From: Comamonas sp.
GTDB lineage: Bacteria > Pseudomonadota > Gammaproteobacteria > Burkholderiales > Burkholderiaceae_C
Assembly (NCBI GenBank): GCA_018384835.1
Contig: JAHAYB010000098.1
Location: forward strand, 1-12,315
Direction: 5' to 3'
Length of the DNA: 12,315 nucleotides
The notes beneath the pieces were generated by a model. It had not been told where the DNA came from, ran no database searches, and saw only the letters and a program-made list of their open reading frames with translations. The position numbers were made by a program, and so were the translations under genes. Each line of letters opens with the position of its first letter. The first letter of the stretch is position 1. Of the stretch, positions 6,963-12,315 are shown piece after piece.

Positions 6963-8000
6963 TTGTATCGCCTGCTTCTGTTTACCCGCCACGTGCAGCC
7001 AGCCAATACTTTGCCCATTCCTGCCCATTCTTCTACGCCTACGCTGCCTGATGCTCTTAGCCTCATCCAGCACTGGCTGGCTGCTTGCGCTGCCAACCCC
7101 TGGAATCCCTTGAGCTACGCCGCCGCCCAGCCCTACCGGGTTATCTGGAATACCTGGCTGCGCTACTTGAGTGGCTATGAACTGCATTGGAGTCAAGCGC
7201 AGGCCGTACACGTGCTCGGTTTTATTCGCACCAGCCCACAAAGCGCACGCCAGCATAGCGCTAGCGACATCACACGGCGGCGCTATTGGCGGGTGCTGGA
7301 CCGCATCTACGACCACGCCTTACTACATGGCTGGGTGGCAGATAACCCCGCCCAAGGCATTGCCGCCCACGAGCGCCCACCCAGTGAAGACTCCAAAGGT
7401 GCGATTTTGTGGCCGCAAATGTGGCGCGCCCTGCAAGCACAAATCCCCGCCCCGCAAGACCTGATTAGTACCCGTGACCATGCCGTGCTACTGCTGCTGA
7501 TGGAGCTAGGGCTAACCCCCGAGGAAGTACGCCACCTCAGCGTGGCAGATGTACAGCTTCAGCGCCCCAACCAAGAAGCCGCTCCCAGCCTAGATACGGA
7601 GAGCAGTCTGCCGCCCCCACCGCGCTTGCGCATCCAAGGCGAGCGCGACCGCCAAAGCCGCACCCTGCCGTTGTCAGCAGGCTTGGCGCAAGCCCTATCG
7701 CGCTGGCTGGCGGCACGCCAGGCGTACCACGCGATGCAGGAGCAGACAACGCTGTTTTGCAGCCGTAAATCGCCTCGCCTGTCTAGCCATACGCTGCTGC
7801 ATATCATCAGCAAAACCTTGCGCCAAGCGGCCTACCACAGTGGCTTGCCTGAGCCTGCACGACTGGGGCCGCAAATTATTCGCAATACGGTGCTGGTGCA
7901 GTGGCTGGAAAACGGCATCCCCGTTGAAGAAGTGCTAGCACGCGCAGGACTCAAACAAGCCATCTCTTTGAAACCCCTGCGCGACTACTGGGGCACGTGA
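6963..8000 (+). CDS. Degenerate tyrosine-recombinase-fold protein
   Basis: The 345-residue protein has the two-domain layout of XerC/D-type recombinases: an N-terminal core-binding domain (about 28-130) and a C-terminal catalytic domain (about 150-345). Against the XerD pattern SPHVLRH...LLGH, residues 302-330 align over 29 positions without a gap. The chemistry looks lost: first Arg is Thr185 (GLTPEEV), beta-hairpin Lys is Glu227, box II His is Gln304, and the LGH His is Leu330. Only Arg307 is kept; Tyr342 is three places later than expected for the nucleophile. A proline-rich insert (about 197-220) lengthens the hairpin loop. It may bind DNA without cutting it (inference). The start is unsure: TTG 6963 has AAGGG too close upstream, and GTG 6993 has no Shine-Dalgarno. 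No in-frame ATG lies nearby. It ends nine bases from the convergent ahpF stop. Confidence 0.72.
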   Translation: MYRLLLFTRHVQPANTLPIPAHSSTPTLPDALSLIQHWLAACAANPWNPLSYAAAQPYRVIWNTWLRYLSGYELHWSQAQAVHVLGFIRTSPQSARQHSASDITRRRYWRVLDRIYDHALLHGWVADNPAQGIAAHERPPSEDSKGAILWPQMWRALQAQIPAPQDLISTRDHAVLLLLMELGLTPEEVRHLSVADVQLQRPNQEAAPSLDTESSLPPPPRLRIQGERDRQSRTLPLSAGLAQALSRWLAARQAYHAMQEQTTLFCSRKSPRLSSHTLLHIISKTLRQAAYHSGLPEPARLGPQIIRNTVLVQWLENGIPVEEVLARAGLKQAISLKPLRDYWGT

Positions 8001-8009
8001 ACAGGCTGC

Positions 8010-9572
8010 TTAATTACGAATCAAGTGGTCAAAAGCCGACAGGCCAGCCGTAGCACCCGCGCCCGCTGCAATGATGATTTGCTTGTACGGCACATTGGAG
8101 CAGTCACCAGCGGCAAATACGCCGGGTACGCTGGTTTGGCCTTTGGCATCAATCACGATTTCACCCATTGGGTTGAGTTCCACCGTGCCCTTGAGCCAGT
8201 CGGTATTGGGCAGCAGGCCAATCTGTACAAATACGCCTTCCAGTTGCACCTGGTGGTTTTCTTCGGTAGCGCGGTCTTTGTAGGCTAGGCCGATCACTTT
8301 GCTACCATCGCCCAGCACTTCGGTGGTTTGGGCGTTTTTAATCACGGTGACGTTGGGCAGGCTAGCCAGTTTTTTCTGCAATACGGCATCAGCCTTGAGT
8401 TCAGGCATGAACTCGAACACGGTCACATGCTCAACCACGCCCGCCAGGTCAATGGCTGCTTCCACGCCGGAGTTACCGCCGCCAATCACCGCAACGCGCT
8501 TGCCCTTGAACAGGGGGCCGTCGCAGCTAGGGCAGTAGGCCACGCCTTTGGTGCGGTATTGGTCTTCGCCGGGCACATTCATATTGCGCCAGCGTGCGCC
8601 GGTGGAAATCACCACGCTTTTGGCTTGCAAAGTGCCGCCGTTTTCCAGCTCAACGGTAATCAGGCCGCCTTTTTCTGTAGCGGGGATGAGCTTGGCGGCG
8701 CGTTGCAGGTTCATCACGTCGATGTCGTAATCGCGGATATGGGCTTCCATAGCAGCAACAAACTTGGGGCCTTCGGTTTTGCTGATGGAGATATAGTTTT
8801 CAATGTCCAGGGTGTCGTTAACCTGGCCGCCCACACGCTCGGCAGCAATGCCGGTGCGGATGCCTTTGCGGGCGGTGTAGATGGCAGCCGCCGCGCCAGC
8901 GGGGCCACCGCCAACCACCAGCACTTCAAAAGCTTCTTTGGCAGAGATTTTGGCGGCTTCGCGGGCAGCGGAGTTGGTATCCAGCTTGGCGACGATTTGC
9001 GCCAGCTCCATACGGCCTGCGCCAAAAACTTCGCCATTCAAGTAAACAATCGGTACGGCCATGATTTGGCGCTCTTCGACTTCTTTTTGGAAAGCGCCGC
9101 CTTCAATCACGGTGGTTTTAATGTTGGGATTCAAGATAGCCATGAGCGACAGCGCCTGCACCACGTCGGGGCAGTTATGGCAGGTCAGGCTCATATAGAC
9201 CTCGAAGTTGAAGTCGCCTTCAATCGCAGCAATCTGCTCTAGCAGGTCTTGCTCTTCTTTAGGGGCATGGCCGCCTGTCCACAGTAGCGCCAGCACCAGC
9301 GAGGTGAACTCATGACCCAGGGGCAGGCCGGCAAAGCGCAGGCTGCTATCGCTGCCCTGGCGTTGCAGGGTGAAAGAGGGCTTGCGGGCATCGTTGCCAT
9401 CTAGGCGCAGGGTGATTTTGTCGCTGCGCAGGGCTTGGATGGTGGTGAGCAGCTCGCGCATCTGCGCCGAGGTTTCGCTGTCGTCCAGAGAGGCCACCAG
9501 CTCGAAGGGCTGGGTCACGCTCTCCATTTTCAAATAGGCGGCCAGTTGGGATTTGAGTTGATCGTCTAGCAT
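8010..9572 (-). CDS. ahpF: Alkyl hydroperoxide reductase subunit F (NADH flavoprotein)
   Basis: AhpF passes electrons from NADH through FAD and two disulfide centres to AhpC. From ATG 9572 the protein has 520 residues, close to the 521 of E. coli AhpF. Visible in order are the N-terminal glutaredoxin-like double fold with CHNC (Cys131/Cys134), the FAD loop GGGPAG (221-226), the thioredoxin-reductase-like redox centre CPSC (Cys347/Cys350), the NAD(H) loop GGGNSG (364-369), and the second FAD motif [12 protein letters not shown] (about 487-498). The presence of the N-terminal domain separates it from plain thioredoxin reductase. The frame opens upstream to a TTG at 9584, but that overlaps the Shine-Dalgarno GGAGG five bases before ATG 9572, so 9572 is the start. 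It lies downstream of ahpC on the same strand, with a terminator-like hairpin between them. Confidence 0.97.
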   Translation of the reverse strand: MLDDQLKSQLAAYLKMESVTQPFELVASLDDSETSAQMRELLTTIQALRSDKITLRLDGNDARKPSFTLQRQGSDSSLRFAGLPLGHEFTSLVLALLWTGGHAPKEEQDLLEQIAAIEGDFNFEVYMSLTCHNCPDVVQALSLMAILNPNIKTTVIEGGAFQKEVEERQIMAVPIVYLNGEVFGAGRMELAQIVAKLDTNSAAREAAKISAKEAFEVLVVGGGPAGAAAAIYTARKGIRTGIAAERVGGQVNDTLDIENYISISKTEGPKFVAAMEAHIRDYDIDVMNLQRAAKLIPATEKGGLITVELENGGTLQAKSVVISTGARWRNMNVPGEDQYRTKGVAYCPSCDGPLFKGKRVAVIGGGNSGVEAAIDLAGVVEHVTVFEFMPELKADAVLQKKLASLPNVTVIKNAQTTEVLGDGSKVIGLAYKDRATEENHQVQLEGVFVQIGLLPNTDWLKGTVELNPMGEIVIDAKGQTSVPGVFAAGDCSNVPYKQIIIAAGAGATAGLSAFDHLIRN

Positions 9573-9576
9573 GGTG

Positions 9577-9582
9577 TCCTCC
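9577..9582 (-). promoter_or_regulatory. Strong Shine-Dalgarno of ahpF
   Basis: GGAGGA (plus-strand TCCTCC) ends five bases before ATG 9572. It fixes the ahpF start and excludes the in-frame TTG at 9584. It is much stronger than the sites before most genes here, so ahpF can be translated independently of ahpC. Confidence 0.8.
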
Positions 9583-9614
9583 AAAAACGGTATTTTTCAA
9601 AAATTTTGGGCAAT

Positions 9615-9651
9615 AAAAAGCCGGACGGCACGGGTTGCGCTTCCGTCCGGC
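9615..9651 (-). terminator. Terminator-like hairpin between ahpC and ahpF
   Basis: Read on the minus strand, GCCGGACGG and CCGTCCGGC form a perfect 9-bp GC-rich stem with a 14-base loop, followed by TTTTTATT. It lies after the ahpC stop and before the ahpF start, so most transcripts from the ahpC promoter should stop here. Read-through, or a second promoter, must supply ahpF. Confidence 0.85.
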
Positions 9652-9664
9652 AGTTGTGGTGGTG

Positions 9665-9686
9665 TCTAGTCGCTATCTAGTCGCTA
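9665..9686. repeat. Perfect tandem duplication of 11 bases
   Basis: TCTAGTCGCTA occurs twice in direct contact (9665-9675 and 9676-9686). It falls in the ahpC 3' untranslated region between the stop codon and the terminator hairpin. It may be a simple slippage product; no function is evident. Confidence 0.85.
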
Positions 9687-9696
9687 GAGCCAAGAC

Positions 9697-10272
9697 TTAG
9701 ATTTTGCCAACCAGGTCCAGGGAAGGGGTCAGAGTGGTAGCACCTTCTTTCCACTTGGCGGGGCACACTTGGTCAGGGTGGGCAGCGGTGAACTGGGCAG
9801 CTTTGAGCTTGCGCAGGGTTTCCGATACGTCACGGGCGATTTCGTTGGAATGCACTTCCATGGTTTTGATTACGCCATCGGGGTTGACCACAAAGGTGCC
9901 GCGCAGTGCCAAGCCTTCTGCGGGGATGTGTACGCCAAAAGCGTTGGTCAATTGGTGGGTGGGGTCGCCTACCAGAGGGAATTTGGCTTTGCCCACAGCG
10001 TCAGAGGTTTCGTGCCAGACTTTGTGCGAGAAGTGGGTATCGGTGGTGACGATATAGACCTCAGCACCGGCTTTTTGGAACTCAGCGTAGTTGTCGGCAG
10101 CGTCTTCAATTTCGGTGGGGCAGTTGAAGGTGAAGGCGGCGGGCATGAAAATCAGCACAGACCATTTGCCTTTGAGGCTGTCGTTCGTCACGGTGATGAA
10201 TTCACCTTTGTCGCCACGGTTGACAAAAGCTTGGGCGGTAAAAGCGGGTACTTGGGTGTTGATCAAAGACAT
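9697..10272 (-). CDS. ahpC: Alkyl hydroperoxide reductase subunit C (typical 2-Cys peroxiredoxin)
   Basis: AhpC reduces hydrogen peroxide, organic peroxides and peroxynitrite in the cytoplasm and is recycled by AhpF. The 191-residue protein has the peroxiredoxin active site P44-A-A-F-T48-F-N-C51, in which Cys51 is the peroxidatic cysteine and Thr48 its helper. Arg124 lies in the LRGTFVVNPDG segment, and the resolving Cys170 in DQVCPAKW. The C-terminal stretch after it is the usual flexible tail of sensitive 2-Cys enzymes. ATG 10272 has AAAGGA seven bases upstream. The asparagine before Cys51 (FNC, where FVC is common) is a modest variation and leaves the catalytic triad intact. It is the first gene of the ahpC-ahpF unit; oxidative-stress control by OxyR is likely from family knowledge. 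Confidence 0.97.
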   Translation of the reverse strand: MSLINTQVPAFTAQAFVNRGDKGEFITVTNDSLKGKWSVLIFMPAAFTFNCPTEIEDAADNYAEFQKAGAEVYIVTTDTHFSHKVWHETSDAVGKAKFPLVGDPTHQLTNAFGVHIPAEGLALRGTFVVNPDGVIKTMEVHSNEIARDVSETLRKLKAAQFTAAHPDQVCPAKWKEGATTLTPSLDLVGKI

Positions 10273-10374
10273 GGTTGTTTCCTTTCAGTAAAACAGTTCG
10301 GTGTTGTTCACATCAGGCATCTTAGATACCTTGTTTGAGACATCTTGTTAAGCGGCTGACTGAACACAGGGTTA

Positions 10375-10402
10375 AGTGTAACCAGTTTGTAATTTAAGTC
10401 TA
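10375..10402 (-). promoter_or_regulatory. Candidate ahpC promoter
   Basis: On the minus strand, TAGACT (plus 10397-10402) and TACACT (plus 10375-10380) are 16 bases apart, each matching the sigma70 consensus in four of six bases. A weak -35 box is expected for a promoter that depends on an activator. The leader would be about 95 bases. Confidence 0.35.
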
Positions 10403-10426
10403 ATCAATTGATTTCATCACAGTGAT
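10402..10426. promoter_or_regulatory. Adjacent palindromes upstream of the ahpC promoter
   Basis: AATCAATTGATT at 10402-10413 is a perfect 12-base palindrome. ATCAC-A-GTGAT at 10416-10426 is a second, odd-centred one. They lie just upstream of the candidate -35 box, where an OxyR-type LysR activator would bind. They do not match the full ATAG-N7-CTAT OxyR pattern, so the identity of the binding protein is inference. Confidence 0.35.
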
Positions 10427-10480
10427 AGTAAAAGCCAATGATTGGACATCTCCCCTAACCCCTCCTCAAAAAAGAAAGGC

Positions 10481-10510
10481 AAAAAAAAGCCCGTCTCTTG
10501 AGCGACGAGC
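10481..10510 (-). terminator. Second, distal terminator on the minus strand
   Basis: On the minus strand, GCTCGTC (plus 10504-10510) pairs with GACGGGC (plus 10489-10495), including one G-U pair. The loop has eight bases and eight T follow. It lies about 90 bases beyond the terminator of the 94-residue gene and upstream of the ahpC promoter region, shielding ahpC from read-through. Confidence 0.75.
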
Positions 10511-10601
10511 CTAAAGTGGAGTAAGCAAACTTGGATACAAGGAGGATTGCAACCAGCGCAGCCGCTGTTGCCAAAGAAAAAAGAAAAGGGGTGAGGGCGG
10601 C
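10511..10601. other. Non-coding stretch between two terminators
   Basis: The interval from 10273 to 10628 has no gene. It holds the ahpC leader and promoter region, the two minus-strand terminators and this roughly 90-base piece between them. No start codon with a ribosome binding site and no convincing promoter is seen here on either strand. A purine-rich run (AAAGAAAAAAGAAAAGGGG) lies at 10573-10591. Confidence 0.5.
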
Positions 10602-10630
10602 AAAAACAGCGCTATCGGGCAGCGCTGTTT
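10602..10630 (-). terminator. Terminator of the 94-residue gene, overlapping its stop codon
   Basis: On the minus strand AAACAGCGCT (plus 10621-10630) pairs perfectly with AGCGCTGTTT (plus 10604-10613) around a 7-base loop. Five T run through and just past the end of the stem (plus 10602-10606). The left arm contains two bases of the TAA stop codon (10629-10631), so a ribosome at the stop would cover part of the stem. Confidence 0.8.
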
Positions 10631-10913
10631 ATAGGTACCAGAACAAGTCTTGGGGTTGGCGCTCAGTGGTGAACATCTGCGCGGGCAGTGCCAAGCGGTC
10701 GGGGCGAATGGGATCGTCGTGGCCGACCAGATACACCATCATTTCGCGGCGACGCACAATGATATGGCTGACCGTTTCTTCTTGGTCACGGTGCAAGACC
10801 TTTGCGCCAGGCTTGAAAACTGGCATTTGAAACATGCGCTTGGGGTCAAGCCCTGTCAGGCGGGCGGCTTCTTGATAGGGCGCGGAGTTGTGTACGGTGC
10901 TGTATGTCGTCAT
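10629..10913 (-). CDS. Small protein of unknown function, 94 residues
   Basis: I do not recognise this protein as a named family. From ATG 10913 it has 94 residues, no signal peptide and no membrane segment. The N-terminal third (APYQEAARLTGLDPKRMFQM) looks helical. The rest (PGAKVLHRDQEETVSHIIVRRREMMVYLVG, in two blocks around 35-64) alternates in a way that suggests a small beta-barrel. The start is set by AAGG seven bases before ATG 10913; the frame continues upstream to 11021, but that part is low-quality sequence of a different character. The terminator right at the stop and the dedicated ribosome binding site support a real, singly transcribed gene. It is divergent from ubiE, whose start is 169 bases away. 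Its aromatic C-terminus is QDLFWYL. Confidence 0.75.
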   Translation of the reverse strand: MTTYSTVHNSAPYQEAARLTGLDPKRMFQMPVFKPGAKVLHRDQEETVSHIIVRRREMMVYLVGHDDPIRPDRLALPAQMFTTERQPQDLFWYL

Positions 10914-11082
10914 GCTAAAACCTTGTTCAAATGGGAAAAACGCTACACTTGCCCTATCGGCTCTTGCGGCGCAAAGTTGAGCACTATTTGCCCCAAAGCC
11001 CGCCCAAGCGGCAGCACCCACTCCCTATGACCGGCATCAATGCTGGCTGTCTCCCCATAAAGCTAACTCCCCCAAGGCAAGC
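10914..11082. promoter_or_regulatory. Divergent leader region before ubiE, with a short overlapping ORF
   Basis: This region must drive ubiE (+) and the 94-residue gene (-). For ubiE a weak candidate is TTGTTC (10923-10928) with TACACT (10944-10949), only 15 bases apart. A 19-codon frame (ATG 11027, [19 protein letters not shown]) ends in TGA at 11084-11086, overlapping the ubiE ATG as ATGA. It has no clear Shine-Dalgarno, so its translation is unproven. Confidence 0.35.
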
Positions 11083-11814
11083 ATGAGCAAAACCCATTTT
11101 GGATTTGAAACCGTTGATGAAAGCGAGAAAGCCCAGCGCGTGCGCGGGGTGTTTGACTCGGTAGCCAGCAAATACGACATCATGAACGACTTAATGTCTG
11201 GCGGCCTGCACCGCGCCTGGAAGGCGTACACCGTCATGGTGGCCAACCTCCAGCCTGGCGACCAGGTTCTGGATATTGCGGGCGGCACGGGGGATTTGTC
11301 ACGCGCCTTTGCCCAAAAAGTTGGGGCTAGCGGCCAAGTCATACACACCGACATTAACGAGGCCATGCTGCGCGTCGGGCGCAACCGCTTGGTCGATGAA
11401 GGGCTGTGCCTGCCCACCCTGGTCTGCGATGCCGAGCACCTGCCCTTTGCAGACGCACACTTTGACCTGGTTAGCGTCGCCTTTGGCCTGCGCAATATGA
11501 CGCATAAAGACCGCGCCCTGCATGAAATGTGCCGCGTGCTCAAGCCCGGGGGCAAGCTGCTGGTGCTGGAGTTCTCTAAAGTAGCCCAGCCGCTACAAAA
11601 AGCGTATGACTGGTACTCCTTCAACATCTTGCCACGCCTGGGCGCTTTGGTCGCGGGTGATGCCCACAGCTACCGCTATCTGGCCGAATCCATACGAATG
11701 CACCCCGACCAAGCCGCGCTCAAAGCGCTTATGCAGCAAGCGGGCTTTGGCCATGTGGATTACCACAATATGACCGCAGGGGTCACAGCTTTGCACGTCG
11801 GCATTAAGTGCTGA
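11083..11814 (+). CDS. ubiE: Ubiquinone/menaquinone biosynthesis C-methyltransferase
   Basis: UbiE is a SAM-dependent methyltransferase that adds the C-methyl group to demethylmenaquinone and to the ubiquinone precursor 2-polyprenyl-6-methoxy-benzoquinol. The protein has 243 residues, close to the E. coli length of 251. Visible marks are the UbiE signature [24 protein letters not shown] in two blocks (24-34 and 35-47), SAM motif [11 protein letters not shown] (62-71), acidic Asp90 after the second strand, CDAEHLPF (115-122), and the [12 protein letters not shown] / RVLKPGGKL block (135-159). ATG 11083 has AAGG five bases upstream. The ubiE-ubiJ-ubiB cluster known from E. coli is not continued here: the next gene encodes a 76-residue orphan. 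Confidence 0.97.
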   Translation: MSKTHFGFETVDESEKAQRVRGVFDSVASKYDIMNDLMSGGLHRAWKAYTVMVANLQPGDQVLDIAGGTGDLSRAFAQKVGASGQVIHTDINEAMLRVGRNRLVDEGLCLPTLVCDAEHLPFADAHFDLVSVAFGLRNMTHKDRALHEMCRVLKPGGKLLVLEFSKVAQPLQKAYDWYSFNILPRLGALVAGDAHSYRYLAESIRMHPDQAALKALMQQAGFGHVDYHNMTAGVTALHVGIKC

Positions 11815-11984
11815 AAAGCCCCAAGCACAGGCCGCTGCACCCCTATGGCTGTCTGGGCAAATGCCAAGGTGTAGGATAGCGCCCGCCTCTAATAGTGGTT
11901 TAGCGCCTATATGTAGGCATATTCATATCGGTACGTTCATTGAAGAGCGTATTCACCCCACCCCCATGCAAAGGAGATTGACAC
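11815..11984 (+). other. Gap after ubiE
   Basis: I see no stem with a T run after ubiE, so read-through into the next gene is possible. A small perfect hairpin, GCCTA-TATG-TAGGC, lies at 11905-11918 in an AT-richer patch that could hold a promoter, but no good -35/-10 pair is evident. The strong Shine-Dalgarno of the next gene lies at its end. Confidence 0.4.
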
Positions 11985-12215
11985 ATGGCTGATACCTGGC
12001 TGCCTTCCCTCATCACCGCCACCGCTCAAGAGGGTTTTGAACTGGCAATTACCCTAAGCCGTCGCGGCGTGAAATACACCCAGCCCGACCCAGAAGTGCT
12101 GCATAAGCTGCGCCCCGAATATGCCAACAACGCCGACACGCTGACCGCTGCCTCCCACGTCATTGCAGTGAACTTTCAGACCGTAGCTGCCGCCAACAAC
12201 TACTGGCGCTCCTGA
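11985..12215 (+). CDS. Small protein of unknown function, 76 residues
   Basis: I do not recognise this protein. The start is well supported: AAGGAG at 11971-11976 lies eight bases before ATG 11985. The 76 residues contain no cysteine, no signal peptide and no membrane segment. The first half (MADTWLPSLITATAQEGFEL) looks like an amphipathic helix. The middle (RRGVKYTQPDPEVLHKLRPEY) is polar, and the C-terminus (ASHVIAVNFQTVAAANNYWRS) is mixed. A GC-rich hairpin follows 21 bases after the stop, so the gene has clean signals at both ends. It may be cotranscribed with ubiE, but a quinone-related role would be a guess from position only. A short false ORF is unlikely given the ribosome site, but homologues would be needed to be sure. 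Confidence 0.65.
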   Translation: MADTWLPSLITATAQEGFELAITLSRRGVKYTQPDPEVLHKLRPEYANNADTLTAASHVIAVNFQTVAAANNYWRS

Positions 12216-12236
12216 TTGAGCCGTTAAGCAATGCAC

Positions 12237-12261
12237 AGGGGCGGGCTTTATACCCGCCCCT
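12237..12261 (+). terminator. GC-rich hairpin after the 76-residue gene
   Basis: AGGGGCGGG (12237-12245) pairs perfectly with CCCGCCCCT (12253-12261) around a CTTTATA loop. The following bases are TCTGCGTTT, so the T tract is weak. It is probably a terminator, possibly serving a convergent gene from the right as well. Confidence 0.6.
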
Positions 12262-12278
12262 TCTGCGTTTCCCGCTCC

Positions 12279-12315
12279 CCGGTTTACCTAGCCGGTTTTG
12301 GCCCCTCCGGTTTTG
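12279..12315. repeat. Short CCGGTTT repeats at the window edge
   Basis: CCGGTTT occurs at 12279, 12292 and 12307, the last two extended to CCGGTTTTG. On the minus strand the frame reads KTGGAKTG followed by TAG (12288-12290), which could be the end of a convergent gene. The window stops here, so neither reading can be decided. Confidence 0.3.

Noticed and set aside
8328..9242. 304-codon plus-strand frame
   Set aside because: It is entirely opposite ahpF, is rich in Gly/His/Ala, and has no domain signature; a shadow of the real gene.
9769..10338. 189-codon plus-strand frame
   Set aside because: It lies opposite ahpC, has no independent ribosome binding site, and its product looks random.
10511..10600. 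Short hydrophobic minus-strand frame starting with TTG (LATAAALVAILLVSK)
   Set aside because: It has no Shine-Dalgarno and no ATG, and it runs into a terminator hairpin.

Overview
The window looks like a GC-rich betaproteobacterial chromosome, most likely Burkholderiales and close to Comamonadaceae. This rests on protein character (MetZ beside PurF, GltX followed by a tRNA cluster, UbiE), on many starts lacking a strong Shine-Dalgarno, and on the gene order. That placement is an inference from reading, not a database result. No CRISPR array, insertion sequence, plasmid gene or prophage module is visible. Most of the window is housekeeping DNA.

Layout. 2-3824 (+): the 3' part of purF (purine synthesis), a terminator, metZ (methionine synthesis by direct sulfhydrylation) and gltX (glutamyl-tRNA synthetase). 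3810-4233 (+): a strong promoter whose -35 box lies inside gltX, a structured leader with a boxA-like motif, tRNA-Ala(GGC), tRNA-Glu(TTC) and tRNA-Asp(GTC), then a strong terminator. tRNA-Glu is the substrate of the GltX encoded just upstream. 4245-5033 (-): a short-chain dehydrogenase/reductase. 5034-5180: an AT-rich divergent promoter region. 5181-6685 (+): an NfeD-like membrane protein and a paraslipin-type SPFH protein, a classic membrane partner pair. 6759-6894 (+): tRNA-Ser(GGA) and its terminator. 6963-8000 (+): a tyrosine-recombinase-fold protein in which most catalytic positions appear to be replaced.

8010-10272 (-): ahpC then ahpF, the two-component alkyl hydroperoxide reductase. 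A terminator-like hairpin lies between them, and palindromes lie upstream of a candidate ahpC promoter. 10481-10913 (-): a 94-residue protein of unknown function followed by two terminators in series. 11083-11814 (+): ubiE (ubiquinone/menaquinone methyltransferase). 11985-12215 (+): a 76-residue orphan protein with a strong ribosome binding site, then a GC-rich hairpin.

The most unusual item is the degenerate recombinase beside tRNA-Ser, because it keeps the family's fold signature while losing its chemistry. Next are the mutually exclusive leader hairpins of the tRNA operon, the ahpC/ahpF intergenic hairpin and the two small orphan proteins. I did not find convincing evidence of a complete, undescribed multi-gene system.
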